Assembly: GCA_019843655.1 (NCBI GenBank) | Contig: JACDQD010000006.1 | Coordinates: 4,952,034-5,016,033 of the forward strand | Length of the DNA: 64,000 bases | Source of the DNA: Lethocerus indicus | Lineage: Eukaryota; Arthropoda; Insecta; Hemiptera; Belostomatidae | Direction of reading: 5' to 3' | Part shown: positions 1 through 13,712 of the stretch, in pieces | Position numbering within the stretch: position 1 is the stretch's first letter | How the letters are laid out: the number at the start of each line of letters is the position of its first letter | Notes under the pieces: generated by a model | What the model saw: only the letters and a program-made list of their open reading frames with translations | Database searches by the model: none | What the model was told of the DNA's origin: nothing | Made by a program: the position numbers and the translations under genes

Positions 1-1359
1 AGATTTTTATACCGCTATAATTTCAAAAGGATGGGCGGTGGGTGGCGGCGGGACACTCGTATATTACCCATATATATCGTATATACTATGAATGATAAAG
101 TAGGTCCGGCTAAAAGAGGCGATAAAGGCCCGGGCATAAAATATGGGGGATTTCGTTCGGACCAGCTTCAAAACAAAACTGGTGCCTCATAATACCTCGT
201 TTTACGATTTCCACGGTTAATGCCTCGCGGCCCACGGCGGCGGTACCGGTTTATAAACGGTTTCTTCGTCCAAAAGCGAGGTTTACTCTCTCGTGCCCAT
301 TGTTTTATACAGCAATGGGACAGGCCTTATATCGTATGCGAACTGCGTGCGCCCTTCGAAATTCCCTCAAGTAGACGAGACGACCGCCCTGTTTGCGGAC
401 CCCTTAATAATGCCGGACCCCTCGGTCCGAAAAGGCCCTTCTCGGGGCCACCCTCCCCACCGCTATACAACCCCCTCCCCCTAATAAGTTCGAATCATCT
501 GGAGTTATACTCACGGTATTCTTTCTTCCTTTTAACTTTGTATTCATCTCGTCACTTGATTGGTCTCCATCCAACTACCGCCTTACAACCTTAATGTTTC
601 TATTTTTCTCAGCAGGGATTTTCGTTTAAATTTAAAAATCTACAATATCTGCTTAGCGATGTTTTTAACAAAAATTTCCGAGGGCTGTAAAAAATGTTTG
701 CCTGCCATCCTTGAAGACTCGGTTTAGGGGTGGATATATTTCGTTAGATGGGATTTTGGCCGGTGGGTTTATTATTTGGGGCGGATCGCTGTCAAAGCAA
801 GATAACCGGGCGCCGATTGTGCAGCCAGCCACCCTCAGCCACCCTCCTTGTCTAACCTTTCCCCGATCACCTTCCCCTTCTTCTCCTCACTCCCTCATGC
901 TTCACCACCGTTCACGGATTTTAAAATCGGCAATTAATACTAACGAATGTTTCCGTTCGCGATAATATCAAATTTTGCTGCATCAATAATCGTAAGTAAA
1001 GTAGGGCTTTTTATGGAAATTAATATAACTGATAATTATTTTCACGATTCTAGTGCTTAAACTGCTGTCTACATTATATTTATAGTCTGGATATCAATTA
1101 TCGTGAAGGAAATAACATATTTTATAACGCATACATAAATCACAAAATTGTACCGATTTAAGTATCGCAATGCTTGTATAAATCTATAAGGTGGGTAATA
1201 ATATTGTCTATTTATTTTATTATAAACTGGTGTTAAATGTATTCATTTCATATTAAATTTTAAAAACTATTTTATTTTCTGCTGCCTACTCTATCTATGG
1301 AATTTAGATTTACTAGCTATGTTATTATCAAATTGAATACAAGGAGGAAAATACGTACG

Positions 1360-1404
<45 letters not shown>

Positions 1405-2722
1405 TTACTGCATTACACTCTCACTTCCCTGGACACAAACGGGCGGTAAATTTCCACATTTCCCGCTCGCTTTCTGAAAATGTAAAATGGTTTTCTTCCC
1501 CACTTCCTCCTCTTCCTCCTCCTCCTACCCCTCTTCTTCCTCCGGAAAATTCCTTATCCGGTGACGTCGCGACGGGAAAAGCGGGGGAAAAACGGGCGGG
1601 GAAAAATACGAGTCGGGTTGTGTCGGCGTATAGCTTATAGGTGAGAGATAATCTCGGCGTTCCCCCGCTTCACGGCTTCAATTCAATTCCGGCCTCTCGC
1701 TCTATTTCTCGTATATGGTTGGTGGCGTCGGGGGGGGGGGTGGTTGGAGGGGAGGGGTTATTTTTCAGAGGATTTCCCTCCTAAGAATCAACGGCGCCGA
1801 ACCGTGCCGGTGGATCTTTTGCCTATCAGGAGCGCCAAGATAGCCCGTCAATGGAGCATCAAGAGGACCGAAGTTGAGAACAAGGGGCCAAATTGTGACT
1901 TAACATCTGCGGCAAACCTTTGAAGTTGTATATCACTGTGGACAGTACAATCCGAGAAATATTCGATGGAGGCTCAAAATTGGACACCAATAATAATAAA
2001 CGTATGCTGCGTATACAGCCCCATGTCGGTAAAGTGCAACAGCCCTAAATATAAAAGAGTTTTATATTATTTTCTCGAAATCATTACAGGATTATTAAAA
2101 ACCGGTATTCGACATTCCAATACACAATGTTCATATATTTATCCCTTTTTAGAATGACATTAATTAATATTTAGAGATATGAGAATATTCTATTGTATGA
2201 GAAGTGAATTAGGACAAAATAAATAAGCCAACTCGATTGATGTGACACAGAGAAACAATATCGATTAAATATACATTTTTTGCCTGATTAAATGTTATAG
2301 ACAAATGCAAGAAAAGTATTAAGCTGTATTATTGCGAAATTACACATTTGGCCTGGATAATGTGGCGTAATCGCGATGCAACTCGAATCGATATCGGTAA
2401 AAGGGAAGGGGTTGAGGCGCGTCGGATTTTAACGTTTGTGGGTGATCGTTTGGCCGGGTCTTGAAAACGATCTTGTTTTTGGCATTAACTGAATGTTTAC
2501 TGCCCGTCCTCGCCGAATTTTAATGCTCCGGCATTAAACGCCCGGTTTACGAGTGGGCTCCGGAAAACCTTCCGGGCCATCGGTTCCCGCCCGCACATTC
2601 AGCCCCTTCTACTAAAACCAGTGATTTGTCCGAGGATTTTATCGTTCAGAATTTAATGTTCGGATTTTATGCTTAAAAATTGCCCCTCCGTAATCGTTAT
2701 TAACCGAGAGATTTTGTCCGTA
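1..2722. other. Intergenic or intronic DNA, no supported gene
   Basis: I see no convincing coding sequence here. The longest open frame (220-594, + strand, 124 codons) is low-complexity, rich in Pro, Arg and Ser, has no recognisable motif, and overlaps a second open frame of similar quality. Notable content is an (AT)n run near 1362-1402, a pyrimidine-rich CCT/CTT stretch around 1495-1550, and a G run near 1730-1760. Confidence 0.6.
1362..1402. repeat. (AT)n microsatellite
   Basis: Uninterrupted AT dinucleotide run of about 40 bp. Confidence 0.95.

Positions 2723-2817
<95 letters not shown>
2723..2817. repeat. Compound (AC)n(AT)n microsatellite
   Basis: About 38 bp of AC repeats run directly into about 56 bp of AT repeats. 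Open frames reading Tyr-Ile and Cys-Val strings on the minus strand are artefacts of this repeat. Confidence 0.95.
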
Positions 2818-2820
<3 letters not shown>

Positions 2821-5800
2821 AAGTGGAAAACTCCAAAGTAACAGGACCATGTTTGAGGGAGTGCTCTCGAAGACTTCATTCGAAAACTTTCAACTGACGA
2901 TTGGCCCACAGGTTGAAAGTCTGAAGGCAAATATTTTCTTCGTAAAGGTCTTAAGCGCTGAGAATAAGCGTGGGCTTCGACCACGACGAAACAGTTTAAG
3001 TTTGGTTCCAGAATATTCCTCATGCCCACAAGCTTCTTCTGCATACAGTGACGTCCCACTTTTGATTCCATCCCGGTGCCGATTTTCTAGCGTTCCAGTA
3101 ATTGCAAGTGTCCGTATTAAGAAGTTCTTTACACTCGGTCTACTATGTTCCGAGCTATTCGTCCCCTTCACTGTGAAATAGACGCGGAATTTACACGCGC
3201 AACAAAACGACAGAACCTGATCTGAGTGTCAATTCACAACTTTGATTTCGGACGGGGGGTAAGGGCGACCGAAGCGAGGTCGGTGCTCTCCCTCCCGCCG
3301 ACCCCCAAAGAGCAACTTGTTAGGGTTAATTTGGTCGCTAGTTTGTCTTGTTACCGGTTGTTTCTGGAGCGGCGGTGGACAATCGATCCCGCCCGGCCCC
3401 CCCTCCAGCTCCACCGCGGCGGGATAATACGCGAGCGAGCTGGTACGACATAATACACAAACCCCGGCGGAGAGGGAAGAGGAAGTTGTAGCGAAGGGAA
3501 GCCTCCGATCAAAGGGCCCAACCCCCCCCTTCGCCCCTCGCCAATATTTCCGGGTAATGAAGGTAAGGCTCTTCCTTCATCGCGGCCGACCACCTCCAAA
3601 CTGAAGATATCACTACCGACCCAACAATATTCCATATCCCGTGGTATCACGGAAACGAAACACTTTCGTGGACGGATTGTTTCCATTTAGTTTTCCCTGT
3701 CATGCCTTTAAGAACACGAAATCCCGAATCCTTTCGTAGTCCCGCATAATAACAGTAAAACATAATGTTTATGAATATATAAGGAGTATAATCTCTAAGA
3801 TAATGGGTAATAAGAAATTATTAAGAGGAATTTTATTACCGCAGTTTAGAGTCCTCCAGTTTAGTCAACGGTGCCTCTAGAAAAGTGTCCCCGGCCTGAA
3901 ATAACAGCCGCCGTCTGGAGCCCGATTGGCAAAACATCGTTAAAAGAAAATGAGGGGTGGATAATTTCCAGTGTAGAATAGCTTCGAGATTCTCATTTCA
4001 AAGAGCGGGATGCGGGGGTGGCCTCTAAGCCTCCCGAAAACGGAAGCCGTCCCCTCGGGCGGGCCTGAGCACAGGGACGAAATCAGGACGGAGCCGGGAT
4101 TTTAATACTGGTCCTAATGGAGTTTATGACGCCGTTAAAGGCAGACCCGACAACTAGCCGCTTGCGGCCGAGCGACGAGACCGCTTAACGACGCACGGGG
4201 CCCCCCTTATTTATACGTCTCTCCGGGATATGTCCCTCCTCAAAACGTCCCTGTTTTCAATTAGGAGCCGTACCCCATCGGCTGGATGGAGGCCGGGCTC
4301 GACCCCAAATGCAGTTTTTACGAGAGCATTAAGCCCGAGACGGTATAAACACGTCTATAAAGCTCCATCCTTGGACCAGCTTCAGAGTCACGATCTTCCT
4401 GGCACGCGGAAACTAGTCTGGGCCTTTTGGAATTGGTCAGAAGGATATGCGGAATAATCTCGGAATAATGCGGAATATTGATTGGAAACCTAACGAAGTA
4501 TCAGTGGGGCCATTTATTTTCTAAACCGGTAATTCCAAAGGATTATTTTCTTGGTTGTTATATCCTTTGAATAAAATGTTATGCTTTCCGCCACCATGAG
4601 TAGCAGTGAAAATACAATAACTGCCCTAATTGTTTGGCGGAACGCTACTGAATTTGGGACAGATGATCGTAAGAATGATGAAATAGATATTTGTATTTAA
4701 ATAACTATAATTTGCTAGAAAGTGCGTTTTGCTCTTTCCCTCACTTGCCAATAAAGAGTAATACACGTACTTATTATTTGCAGTTTCAGAGACTCAGAAT
4801 CAGTTAAGAAACTATTATCTACCTCGATCGTTTGTTTTTCTTGTGCAGCGAAAATGCCCAATGCAAGTTGAGTTGTGGGAAACCCGAATGTTTCTCCATG
4901 CGCCCAAATTGCGCCGTAATTTCAATCACTTATGTGGGAAAAGTTCGAAATCTTTAGGAACTTTTCCTGAGAGCAAAGCGGGAGGGGGCGGTTATAGGCA
5001 GCAGCAGATTGGATACCTTCCAAGATGCTTTAACTTGGGGCCCTAAGTCGGCTCTGAAAAAACATTTCCTTATTTACTTCCACAATAGTTTCCGCAAGGA
5101 GGAAAGCAGTCCAGAGCGCCGGGACTATTTTCCGGCGGATTTAATTTCTTCTGACTAAACTTTTCTCACTTTCCCTGGTTATACATATTTGTATACTGTA
5201 TGCTATCCCTTCAATTGTATTTTATAGATATTAAATTAACGATGCATAATTTCTAGTAAGCCTTTACCGCAGGATGTCTTCGGGAGGTTCGAGATAATTG
5301 TTTGGAACACGGTAAGAACTTCGGTATGAAAAATTGTCATAGCATCGTACAGGACAGTGATTGCGTGACGATGGAGCACGTTACCTGTTGCTCTCGCCTC
5401 AAAGCCGAATCACGTCCCTCGTCTACTACATCTGCTACACGTCAACTATATTCACACTTGTCCACTGTTCGTTGATCCTTTATCCCGGAGTGGACAACCG
5501 GCGAATTAATTTAATGATTTCACGAATTGATCGATGACAATGTTATGCGAAACAAAATTAAAACACGTCTGGAACATCGTGATTCGTGCGATATACTAAA
5601 ATGCAATTTAAATTAGCGACTTTAAATCCAACGAGCCGGTTAATCGTGATTACTTTAATGCCCAGCAGATTTTCCTATTAATAATTTCAAGACCTAACGT
5701 AACGAATCTTCAAGATGGATCTATATCGTCTAATTGACAAGCTATACTGGCCAGGGCATTAGGCTAAGGGCGAGTTGAGGGGGGTTGAGGAGCGATAAGA

Positions 5801-6254
5801 GGGTTGGGCTAGGTGAGAGGTGCGCCAAAGCTGTCCCTGTCGAGAGGAGAACAGACCCTCTAGTAATTACCAGCCGCCCTCCAGAGATAATTAACCGGTC
5901 CAAGGGTCACGACCCCCACCCAACCCCAACCTCTAGCCCCGGTCCCCAATCACACCCCCAAAGGAGTAAATACAACCCCTAACCTGAGAGTATCCTCCCT
6001 CCCCTAACCGCCTTACACACTCGCCCACCGATTTCCAGTAATTAGCGAAGGAACTTCGGGTGACAACTTTATTTTCAGTTAAACTGAACGGTACAGAATA
6101 CAATAGTAGGTGCGTCCAGTGAAGATCTTAAAATATTGCGAAATTCCCTAAATTTTTTGTGTGTTTCATTAAAGTTCAGTTACATAATCTCTCAAGCCAG
6201 AGAGGTTTCCAGTAATAGGTCCAGGTCTCACTGAATATTTTATAATTAATTATG

Positions 6255-6330
<76 letters not shown>

Positions 6331-9300
6331 TAATTGTTTAAGTTATGAACAATTTTTCCTAAAATCAGAAAGTGAGCCCAAAATAAGCCCATCTAAGTAC
6401 TCAAAAAGTAAATACCGGTTAATGATTTTAAGGCTTGTTTAAAACCAACCATTAGAATCTCTGATCTCTTAAGTAAGTCTTAGATTAAAAGGAAATGATA
6501 TTTGGGAGTCTTTAATCATTTAGTCTTAGAACATCACCCGCTAAAGAAAGTCCCCGAAGAAACTGTTTAAAGGACAAAATTATCCCCCTGTCGCTCTTTC
6601 CTAAATTAATTTGTTTTTCTTATGGCTTTAAAAATAAAATTATCCTTACCTTGTTTTTAGTCAAAGTTATTGAAGTTCTATATTTAGTAAAATATTTTAT
6701 TAATTAAGATACCGCATGCATCGATTTAAATATAAAACGTTCCATAATATAATAACATATTAGACTGTATAAAGGAAAACAAACGTACGAAAAAACTGTA
6801 TAAATTTAACAACTAACAATAACTAAACAAACAATTATAATAATAGTCGAAATTATTATAATAGTGTAGCTGATTCCTGAACAAATAAATGTTTTAATTC
6901 AACGGACAAAGAATCTTTAATTTATATTGTTGCCAACTAATCCTAGAATTCATTAATGTCTCTCTTAATGGTTTTGTTGAAACGGGTTAGTTCCAAATAG
7001 GACATGGACTCACAGAATCACCGGAAGACAGACAGAAGAGACTAATGGATGCCAGTAGAAGGATTTTATACAATTCTCAGAATTTATAAAAATAGTGCCA
7101 GCGAGGAAGCTATTAACCGAGACGACTCAGTCCGATGGCAAAAAGTCTGGTTCCCTTGGAAGGTCTGGACCGCCGGAATGGGGCTTCTTCCCCGCTTTTT
7201 CCAATTTGTGACCCACCCGCCTCGCTTTGCGGCCACAAAGAGTTGAACGTGTTCCACTGAACGTCTGAGTTATGGAGCAAAAATATAAAATGTCCCCCTC
7301 GTCTCGTCGGGCTCAAAAGCGTCTTTGAACAGAGACGTCTCCGGTTCCTAACAATTTCAAAGACGAACGGGTTTTACGACTTCACCATTGAGCGGACTTA
7401 CAGGCCATTTTGATTTGATGACCGGAGACAAGCATGCCGAGCGAGGAAACGGAAAATAATTTTTGTTTAAAAATCTCATTCCGCCACATTCCTGACGAAA
7501 GAGTGCGCAATTGGTCATTCTTGGTAAGCGGAATACATAATTATCGGAATAATGAAGGACAGTAATCGAACTCGTTGGATCGAGTTAGAAAAAATGGCAT
7601 TTTTACCTGGAGTAAAATGTTCAATGTTGCTGAAGATGGGAGGAGACGACAGAATATAAAATTATAATATACAATTCAGGATATCGTATCACAAATATCT
7701 ATATAGTATTGTGTGGAGAACTAACAGGCCCACATAATTTACTTATTGACTCATTAGCATTTCATAGAAACCAATTCCACATCAGCAAAACTAAAATAAA
7801 AATGGTCGTTCTACACGATACCAGAAGTATAAAATCCCCGATCCGAACCATCATTCCGATTAGATCTGGAGTGAACCAATCCGGCCTCATATATTTTTGA
7901 GAAATATTCATCATTTCAGTAAATCGCCTTAAAAGGACTAAAATAATCCTTCGGAAGGACTTAAGGCTTGGGCTTAAGGACACCCGAAACTGCCTTCTCA
8001 TCGAACAACTGGCAGCCAAGGAATCCAACCACAGGACAAGAACCTTACCGTATAATCGGAGCCTGTGCAGGAATAAAACTCAGGAACTACGATCGGGCGT
8101 CTACAACATTAAGGAATATTACCATTAAGGGGTAAATTGCAACACAGTGACGCAACCCGAAGTAGGCCGAGTTCCATGAAAGGTACTAGGGGTGCTTGAC
8201 GAATTGGTGTAGGAAGAGTCCTCTTTTGGATAACAGGGGGTAAGCTAAGCTGGTAATTATGTAGCCTGCCCTACTGGTAATTAGGGCCCTACCACTGGCG
8301 ACCAGCCACGACTCCCCACTCTGTTCTTCTCTGTTATATACGAGCCCCCTCGATATATACGAGAACCCTGAGGGAAGTGGCCGAATTTTAACCCAGACAT
8401 CATTAATTAGGCCCGGCAGGACGACATATACGATCGACCACGCTTAACGAGTTAAGGGCGGGGGATGGGGTAGGGTATGCTTGACGATTTCAGACACAAG
8501 TAGAACTACGAAATTTTAAATTACTGCAAACAAAAGTTATTCGGGTTTTAGACAGTTGTCTAAGATACTTGAAAATTCGACGTTTTCCCCGACATAATAA
8601 TTCGCCTTATTTTTCTGTCTCGACTCTCCACATTTTATCATAACCCAGACATAAGATAAATAGATATGTCCGCTGCCGATCGAGCATACTGTAGTACTGT
8701 CTCTCTAGAAGAAGTATTATTTCAAATAATGTGGCAGAAACGTTGTACACTGCTTCAAAAATATTTGGGCTCAATATTGAAAACAAATTAATTTTATCAA
8801 TTTTAGTCTAGCGACACTGTCCAAGGGATATTTAATCTACAGGTGGGTCGGCTAGGTCAGAATCTAGATGTTTTGTACACCTATCTGGGCTTTTACAACT
8901 CCCTCGTTAGAAGAATCGTAAGACCCTTGTTCGGTCATAATTAGGTATGCTCGGACCGGGCAACTCGAACTGGTTACCATTCATCGAAAGAACACTTTTG
9001 CACACCTAATGTGCGTATCCAAGTGTGTTCCAGTGTACCACTGACTGCGCACACGTGACCGTTATAAAATGAGATTACCTACGGAGAATATTAAAGACGA
9101 AACTGATTCTTCGTGCAATAAGTCCCAGACTATTTATTCGCAAAAATTCTATCCTGGACAGGCATTTAAATCCCTAACTGGCCATACTACTATACTACTA
9201 CTATATATATTACTATACTATAGGTTACTGATTAAAGAAGCACTAAAACCTGAAACTATTTTCAACCTGTTAGGGACATTCGCATTGAGAAAAATGATAT

Positions 9301-9585
9301 TATAATTAAAATAAATATCAATGATTTGATCTAAATTTATATAGAATTACTCATTTAATCCTAGCTGTGCTGAAGAGATGGGAAAAGTGCACTCGAACAA
9401 TCGAAAAGGTTATATTTTGTTGTAAGTTCTTCTCCTCTTATTTATTTAACTAGTGACACTAATTCATATATCTATGTCGTTTACGTAATTCAAAGAATTA
9501 CTATTTTAGGCCTGCTAGTGTAGGGAACGAGAAGCTTCGCGACCCCTAGTTAATTTCGGATGGTTAAATTCTACAGTAAATTTAA
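2818..9585. other. Single-copy non-coding DNA, no supported gene
   Basis: All open frames are below about 125 codons, lack motifs, and occur in several frames at the same place (for example around 2849-3181 and 3229-3686). I see no tRNA, rRNA or transposase. The stretch contains an (AT)n run at 6255-6328 and otherwise unremarkable AT-rich sequence with GC-richer islands around 3240-3560 and 4000-4330. Confidence 0.55.
6255..6328. repeat. (AT)n microsatellite
   Basis: AT dinucleotide run of about 74 bp. Confidence 0.95.
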
Positions 9586-9866
9586 CCCGGAGGTTATCGG
9601 GTGTATTCGATATATCGATTTATACGGGTGAATCGATGTCGTCAACTTGGTCACCCATACTTGTTTTCACATCGCGTACCTTTATTAAGGCGTCCGACGG
9701 GTCGTGCTTTTTATTCATTTGTAATTTGGCGGGTTATTTTTTTTTATGTATGGATCTGGGATTGATTGCGAGAGAGTATGTGTGAAAACAAATACGGCTG
9801 ACCAAGTTGACGACATCGATTCACTCGTATAAATGGATATATCGAATACACCCGATAACCTCCGGG
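9586..9866. repeat. Foldback element with 86-bp terminal inverted repeats
   Basis: The left arm (9586-9671) and the reverse complement of the right arm (9781-9866) match at about 81 of 86 positions, starting CCCGGAGGTTATCGGG at each outer end. The 109-bp loop contains one copy of the approximately 80-bp motif (core CGTCCGACGGG) that is otherwise found in short tandem upstream of the mini-gene in the 2.5-kb repeat units. A near-identical direct repeat beginning CTACAGTAAATTT lies outside each arm (9571 and 9871). It has the shape of a foldback MITE, but I cannot assign a family. Confidence 0.75.
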
Positions 9867-10712
9867 GCCCCTACAGTAAATTTTAACCATTTCGGATTTA
9901 CACGATATAATTTCACGTTTAGTATAATAAATATATATCGGAGGAGTGATGTGGAAACTAGTGATTCTTGGATCCGGCGTCATACCCGTCATCCGGCTTA
10001 CTTAGCGAACGCGTGGGGGTTGTTTAATATTAAGAGATGGGGTGAGGGATGGTGAGAGTGGGTTGATTAGTGAGGGTTGAGTTCACAGGTGGAAGTTGGT
10101 CTATGCCGCGTTTCGCCCCCGTCCGACCGGCATCAACTAATTAATACCGGACCGTGGGGTTGGGCCTGGTCACATCTGAGCCCCTATTATTATATCTCAT
10201 CCCCTGATACTCCTCCTCCGCTTTCATCACTCCTCTGTCTTCCCTTTCATTTCAACCCCCTCATCTTTTCCACCTAGAATCAACTACTGTCGTCATATGA
10301 CGGCGTCTATTTGGTGGCATAAACCGCCGATTTACTATTTTGTTTTTGGCCACCGGCAAATAGTTCCTTTGTTCGGCTTCATCGCTGCGGCGGCCGACTA
10401 TCATACTGCGCCACTATCATAAGCGAGAACTTAGGGTAAGGTGGTTGCCAAGGATGCCGCAGTCAGTCGTCATACATCTGATTAAATATGAAAAAATAAA
10501 TAAATTTCAAGTAAGCACTTATATACATATGTATATAGCACTTCTTTATATTAATGTACACAGCATTGTATAACATACACGGTAGATACAACGTACGAAA
10601 TCTGCGTACAAAATCGCCCGCTAAAATCTGACCTGACGAATTCCATGAAGAATTTGGAATTGTCCGTCGAAATTTGTTCATATAAGGGGCTTAAATAGAC
10701 AACTTATATATA

Positions 10713-10773
<61 letters not shown>

Positions 10774-11005
10774 CCTGTGTTAGTGTTTTAATGTCCAACA
10801 AATAACTCCATTGAACGACAACTATAAGTAAAAATAACATACTTTATTAAGTAGTATTGATATGTCAAAGAATGCGATATAGTCCGAAATGATACTTTCT
10901 TTGTTTTGGTTAATATGACGGGTTATAAATTTATCTCCTTAAATTAAGTCATATAAGTAGTTGATAAAAATTGTTATATAAACGGCGGAAAAATGGCTTA
11001 TACAG
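9867..11005. other. Non-coding stretch between foldback and first repeat unit
   Basis: No convincing gene. It holds an (AT)n run and a GC-richer patch around 10280-10420. Open frames here are short and unremarkable. Confidence 0.5.
10704..10768. repeat. (AT)n microsatellite
   Basis: AT run of about 60 bp with one TATC interruption near its left end. Confidence 0.95.
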
Positions 11006-11107
11006 TTTCGTTTATTTAGCCACTAAAGTCTCGATTAATCGACGCCACTTGCAAAAGTCCAGTGAGGATGCCCAAAAACATCCAAAGTGCTAACAGTGAC
11101 TAACACC

Positions 11108-11144
11108 GCTACTGAAGATGGTGAGCAACCGAATCCGGTCTAGC
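11108..11144 (+). ncRNA. Hammerhead-ribozyme-like core, PLE-derived
   Basis: Order: GCTA (stem I), CTGAAGA core, TGGTGAGCAACC (stem II region), GAAT in place of GAAA, CCGG, TC, then TAGC pairing with GCTA. The GAAA-to-GAAT change removes the A15.1-U16.1 pair, so activity is doubtful. Confidence 0.45.
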
Positions 11145-11655
11145 AAAAGACCAAACCAGCGAGAGGAGACAGAAACATCACGAACCTACGTATACAAAAA
11201 TATTGGCGTCAATAGATTTATTCCACGAAAATAAAGGGCATATATTTGTACCTATATTTGAATAAATGATTGAATAAATTACACACAATGAATAGCTTTA
11301 CTGATTATGTTTTGAAACAAATTAGGCGGGTTATTTAGTTTGTTTCACGTATCTGCGTTTGTGCTTATTATTTTGTCCATTGCGCGTATCTTTATTAAAC
11401 CGTCCTATTATCCAAATTAGGTGGGTTACACATCGTTTATGTTTCGGTTAATATGACGGGTTATAAATTTATCGATACAAGTAGTCGAATCTATTTTGTC
11501 TACTGAATTTAGATCCAAACAATATATATGAAACACATTTCTATAGTTACGCCGTGAGAATTTCTAAAGGGAATTATTCAAATCGTAATATTATCGACTT
11601 GAAAGCGATTTCCTCCTATAAGGAAGTAGAAATAGTTATCTCTTTTTAAAAAAAC

Positions 11656-12403
11656 ATGAGTTCACCCTCGTAAGTACATTTATGATAATTATGATAATCG
11701 TATATTTCAGTAAATTATTATATTCGGCCAGGTATTTAATTCTTCACAAAAGTTATTAACACAGAATAATTGTGCGACCAAATAAATATGTTCCTCAATA
11801 TCCTCCAGTTAGGCGCGACATGAACAATAGTCAATTTGTACAGAAATGAATATTACAATGTTAATGTACAATACCATGCCTCATAAGCCAAACGTATTGT
11901 TTATTAATTGCGTTTATGTCCTATTTCAGACGTGAATCGTCGACTTCGATCGATGATGCCAACGATCCAAGCGAAATAACACTGGAGTAAGTGCCACTCT
12001 AAATTAAACGGAAAATCTCTTAGACTGATAAACAATTCGAATAAAGCCTCCGACCGATTCATTTTTTGTCATCCCCATATCAAATTCCATCATTTTACGA
12101 GAAAACCACACGGACTTGTACATGAATTCTATATTCTAAATATGATTAATAACGAATGACCTTTAAACAGAATTAACCTGAGGAGTCCCGTCGTCGATGG
12201 TTACCCGAGTGAAAACATACTCGGGAGGCTTATACGGTATGATCGGCTAACAAGACAACCGTCACACTTCATAGCAGATATACGACAGTAAATAATTGTA
12301 CTATATAAATATACTAATATTTAATATAACAATATGTGTGTGCGTGTGGTCTAACATCCCGAATGTATTCGTCCAAACCCCAAGCAGATATTTTTGATTA
12401 TTT

Positions 12404-12468
<65 letters not shown>

Positions 12469-12766
12469 TATGACGAAAATATACAACACAACATATTTGT
12501 ATTGTATTTCGAAGTCACTATCGCCTAATTTTACATATAAGAGTATATATTTTGGGTGTCTCCCAAATTATTTTATCTACGGTTGAATTTCTGCTCTTTG
12601 AAACAGGTATATCAACGACGAGGAGGAAGAATCCGATGGCCAACTGCCTGATGGCGCAGAACCGGATGACCAACCAGGCCCAACAAATGCCAACTTTTGG
12701 AGGAGAGTAGGACAAGGGGTGCTGGGGGGCTTAGTGGTGATGGGGCTCATATTTTGGCGCAGGTAG
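11656..12766 (+). CDS. Spliced tail-anchored microprotein gene, solitary upstream copy
   Basis: Exons by inspection: 11656-11669, 11711-11731, 11930-11986 and 12607-12766, giving 83 residues. Introns are bounded by GT and AG (donors GTAAGT, GTATTT, GTAAGT; acceptors ending TTTCAG, TTTCAG, AAACAG). It carries Lys at residue 6 and Glu at residue 38, where all array copies have Asp. Intron 3 contains a (TG)n tract at 12406-12468. The C-terminal segment (residues 65-81) is hydrophobic and flanked by Arg-Arg pairs. The family is not recognised. The model rests on frame continuity across three introns, not on transcripts. Confidence 0.45.
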
Positions 12767-13592
12767 AATGGCCCGTCGCTACTGGACGAACAGTGGGGAC
12801 GCGTCGGCAGAAAACTTCAACGCACACCTGGGTAATTCTCAGTTTTATTTAATTAAACTATTGCCATTATCCGGTAACCTACTAGAATTTTTAGAATAAA
12901 TATCGAGGTCAAATATATCATCCGGAAAACTATGATCGGATCTATGACCCGGGATATAATAAAGTTTGACATCACTTAACGAACGAGACAGATACATTCG
13001 TTCTTATTATTTGAACCTTTTAGGTACGCTCGAGTCATCTATGATTTGAGATTAGTGACCTACGCTAATATTGGTCTTAGGATAATATTGCAAGCATAAC
13101 CGTTAGGCAATAACCGCGCCAAACAATCGATTATCATTCCTCGGCAATGAGGACCCCATTTTCAGCTTTCCTCCGCGACCACCGAAGTTCAATAATTACT
13201 ATTACAGATATCAATTACAAACGCGTATTGGCGTGGTGTGCCTAGATAGATGTCGGCAGTTTGAACCCTCAACTTATCCCAGTTTCGTTTATTTAGCCAC
13301 TAAAGTCTCGATTAATCGACGCGTCCGAACCTGTTTCAGCTGCCGCTAACATTCATGCACACAATGAGCGGGCTCCAAGAAACAGAACATCATAAACGAA
13401 AATGCGTTCTCCGGCCAGCCCTCCGTATGGTAACCAGGTGCAGCCTGCTTGAAACACCACTACCCTACGACAGAACAAATATTTTCACAATCTACAGTCA
13501 CAGAACGGAAATGAATAGAGGGAATTGTGACAACTTTCGGTACATGGGAGTTTTGGGCGGTGAATTTTAAAAATTCTAAAAAATCGTATTTA

Positions 13593-13712
13593 TCTCTATA
13601 TATATAAAACGCATTTGTTGTCTGTCTGTTCCCTTATAACGCAAGATTCTGTGTCTCAGTCACCAGCACAACTCCGTAACCTGTTTGCCATTTTAGTTGC
13701 CGTATGCGGAGC
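13593..13712 (+). mobile_element. Candidate Helitron 5' terminus
   Basis: The sequence TCTCTATATATATAAAAC after an A, followed by GCATTTGTTGTCTGTCTGTT, fits the TC-starting, AT-rich 5' ends typical of animal Helitrons. It leads within about 120 bp into Helitron helicase sequence, so most of the element (including the Rep domain) is deleted. I did not find a matching CTRR 3' end with hairpin. Confidence 0.5.

Larger units (their letters stand above)
11006..13330 (+). repeat. Solitary 2.3-kb copy of the array repeat unit
   Basis: This copy lies 11 kb upstream of the tandem array and has the same order of parts: PLE-derived end with hammerhead-like core, upstream control-like region, mini-gene exons 1-4, a (TG)n tract in intron 3, and a terminal block ending in the same sequence that opens the unit (CGTTTATTTAGCCACTAAAG at about 11009 and 13284). 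It is diverged and partly deleted between the hammerhead-like core and exon 1: the approximately 80-bp tandem motif is reduced and rearranged near 11330-11440. It therefore looks older than the array copies. Confidence 0.85.

Noticed and set aside
220..594. 124-residue plus-strand open frame near the window start
   Set aside because: Low-complexity composition, no domain, no splice context; expected by chance in a GC-richer patch.
12190..12235. Hairpin CCCGAGT/ACTCGGG in intron 3, considered as a Helitron 3' end
   Set aside because: No CTRR terminus at the usual short distance, and the stem is degraded in several units.
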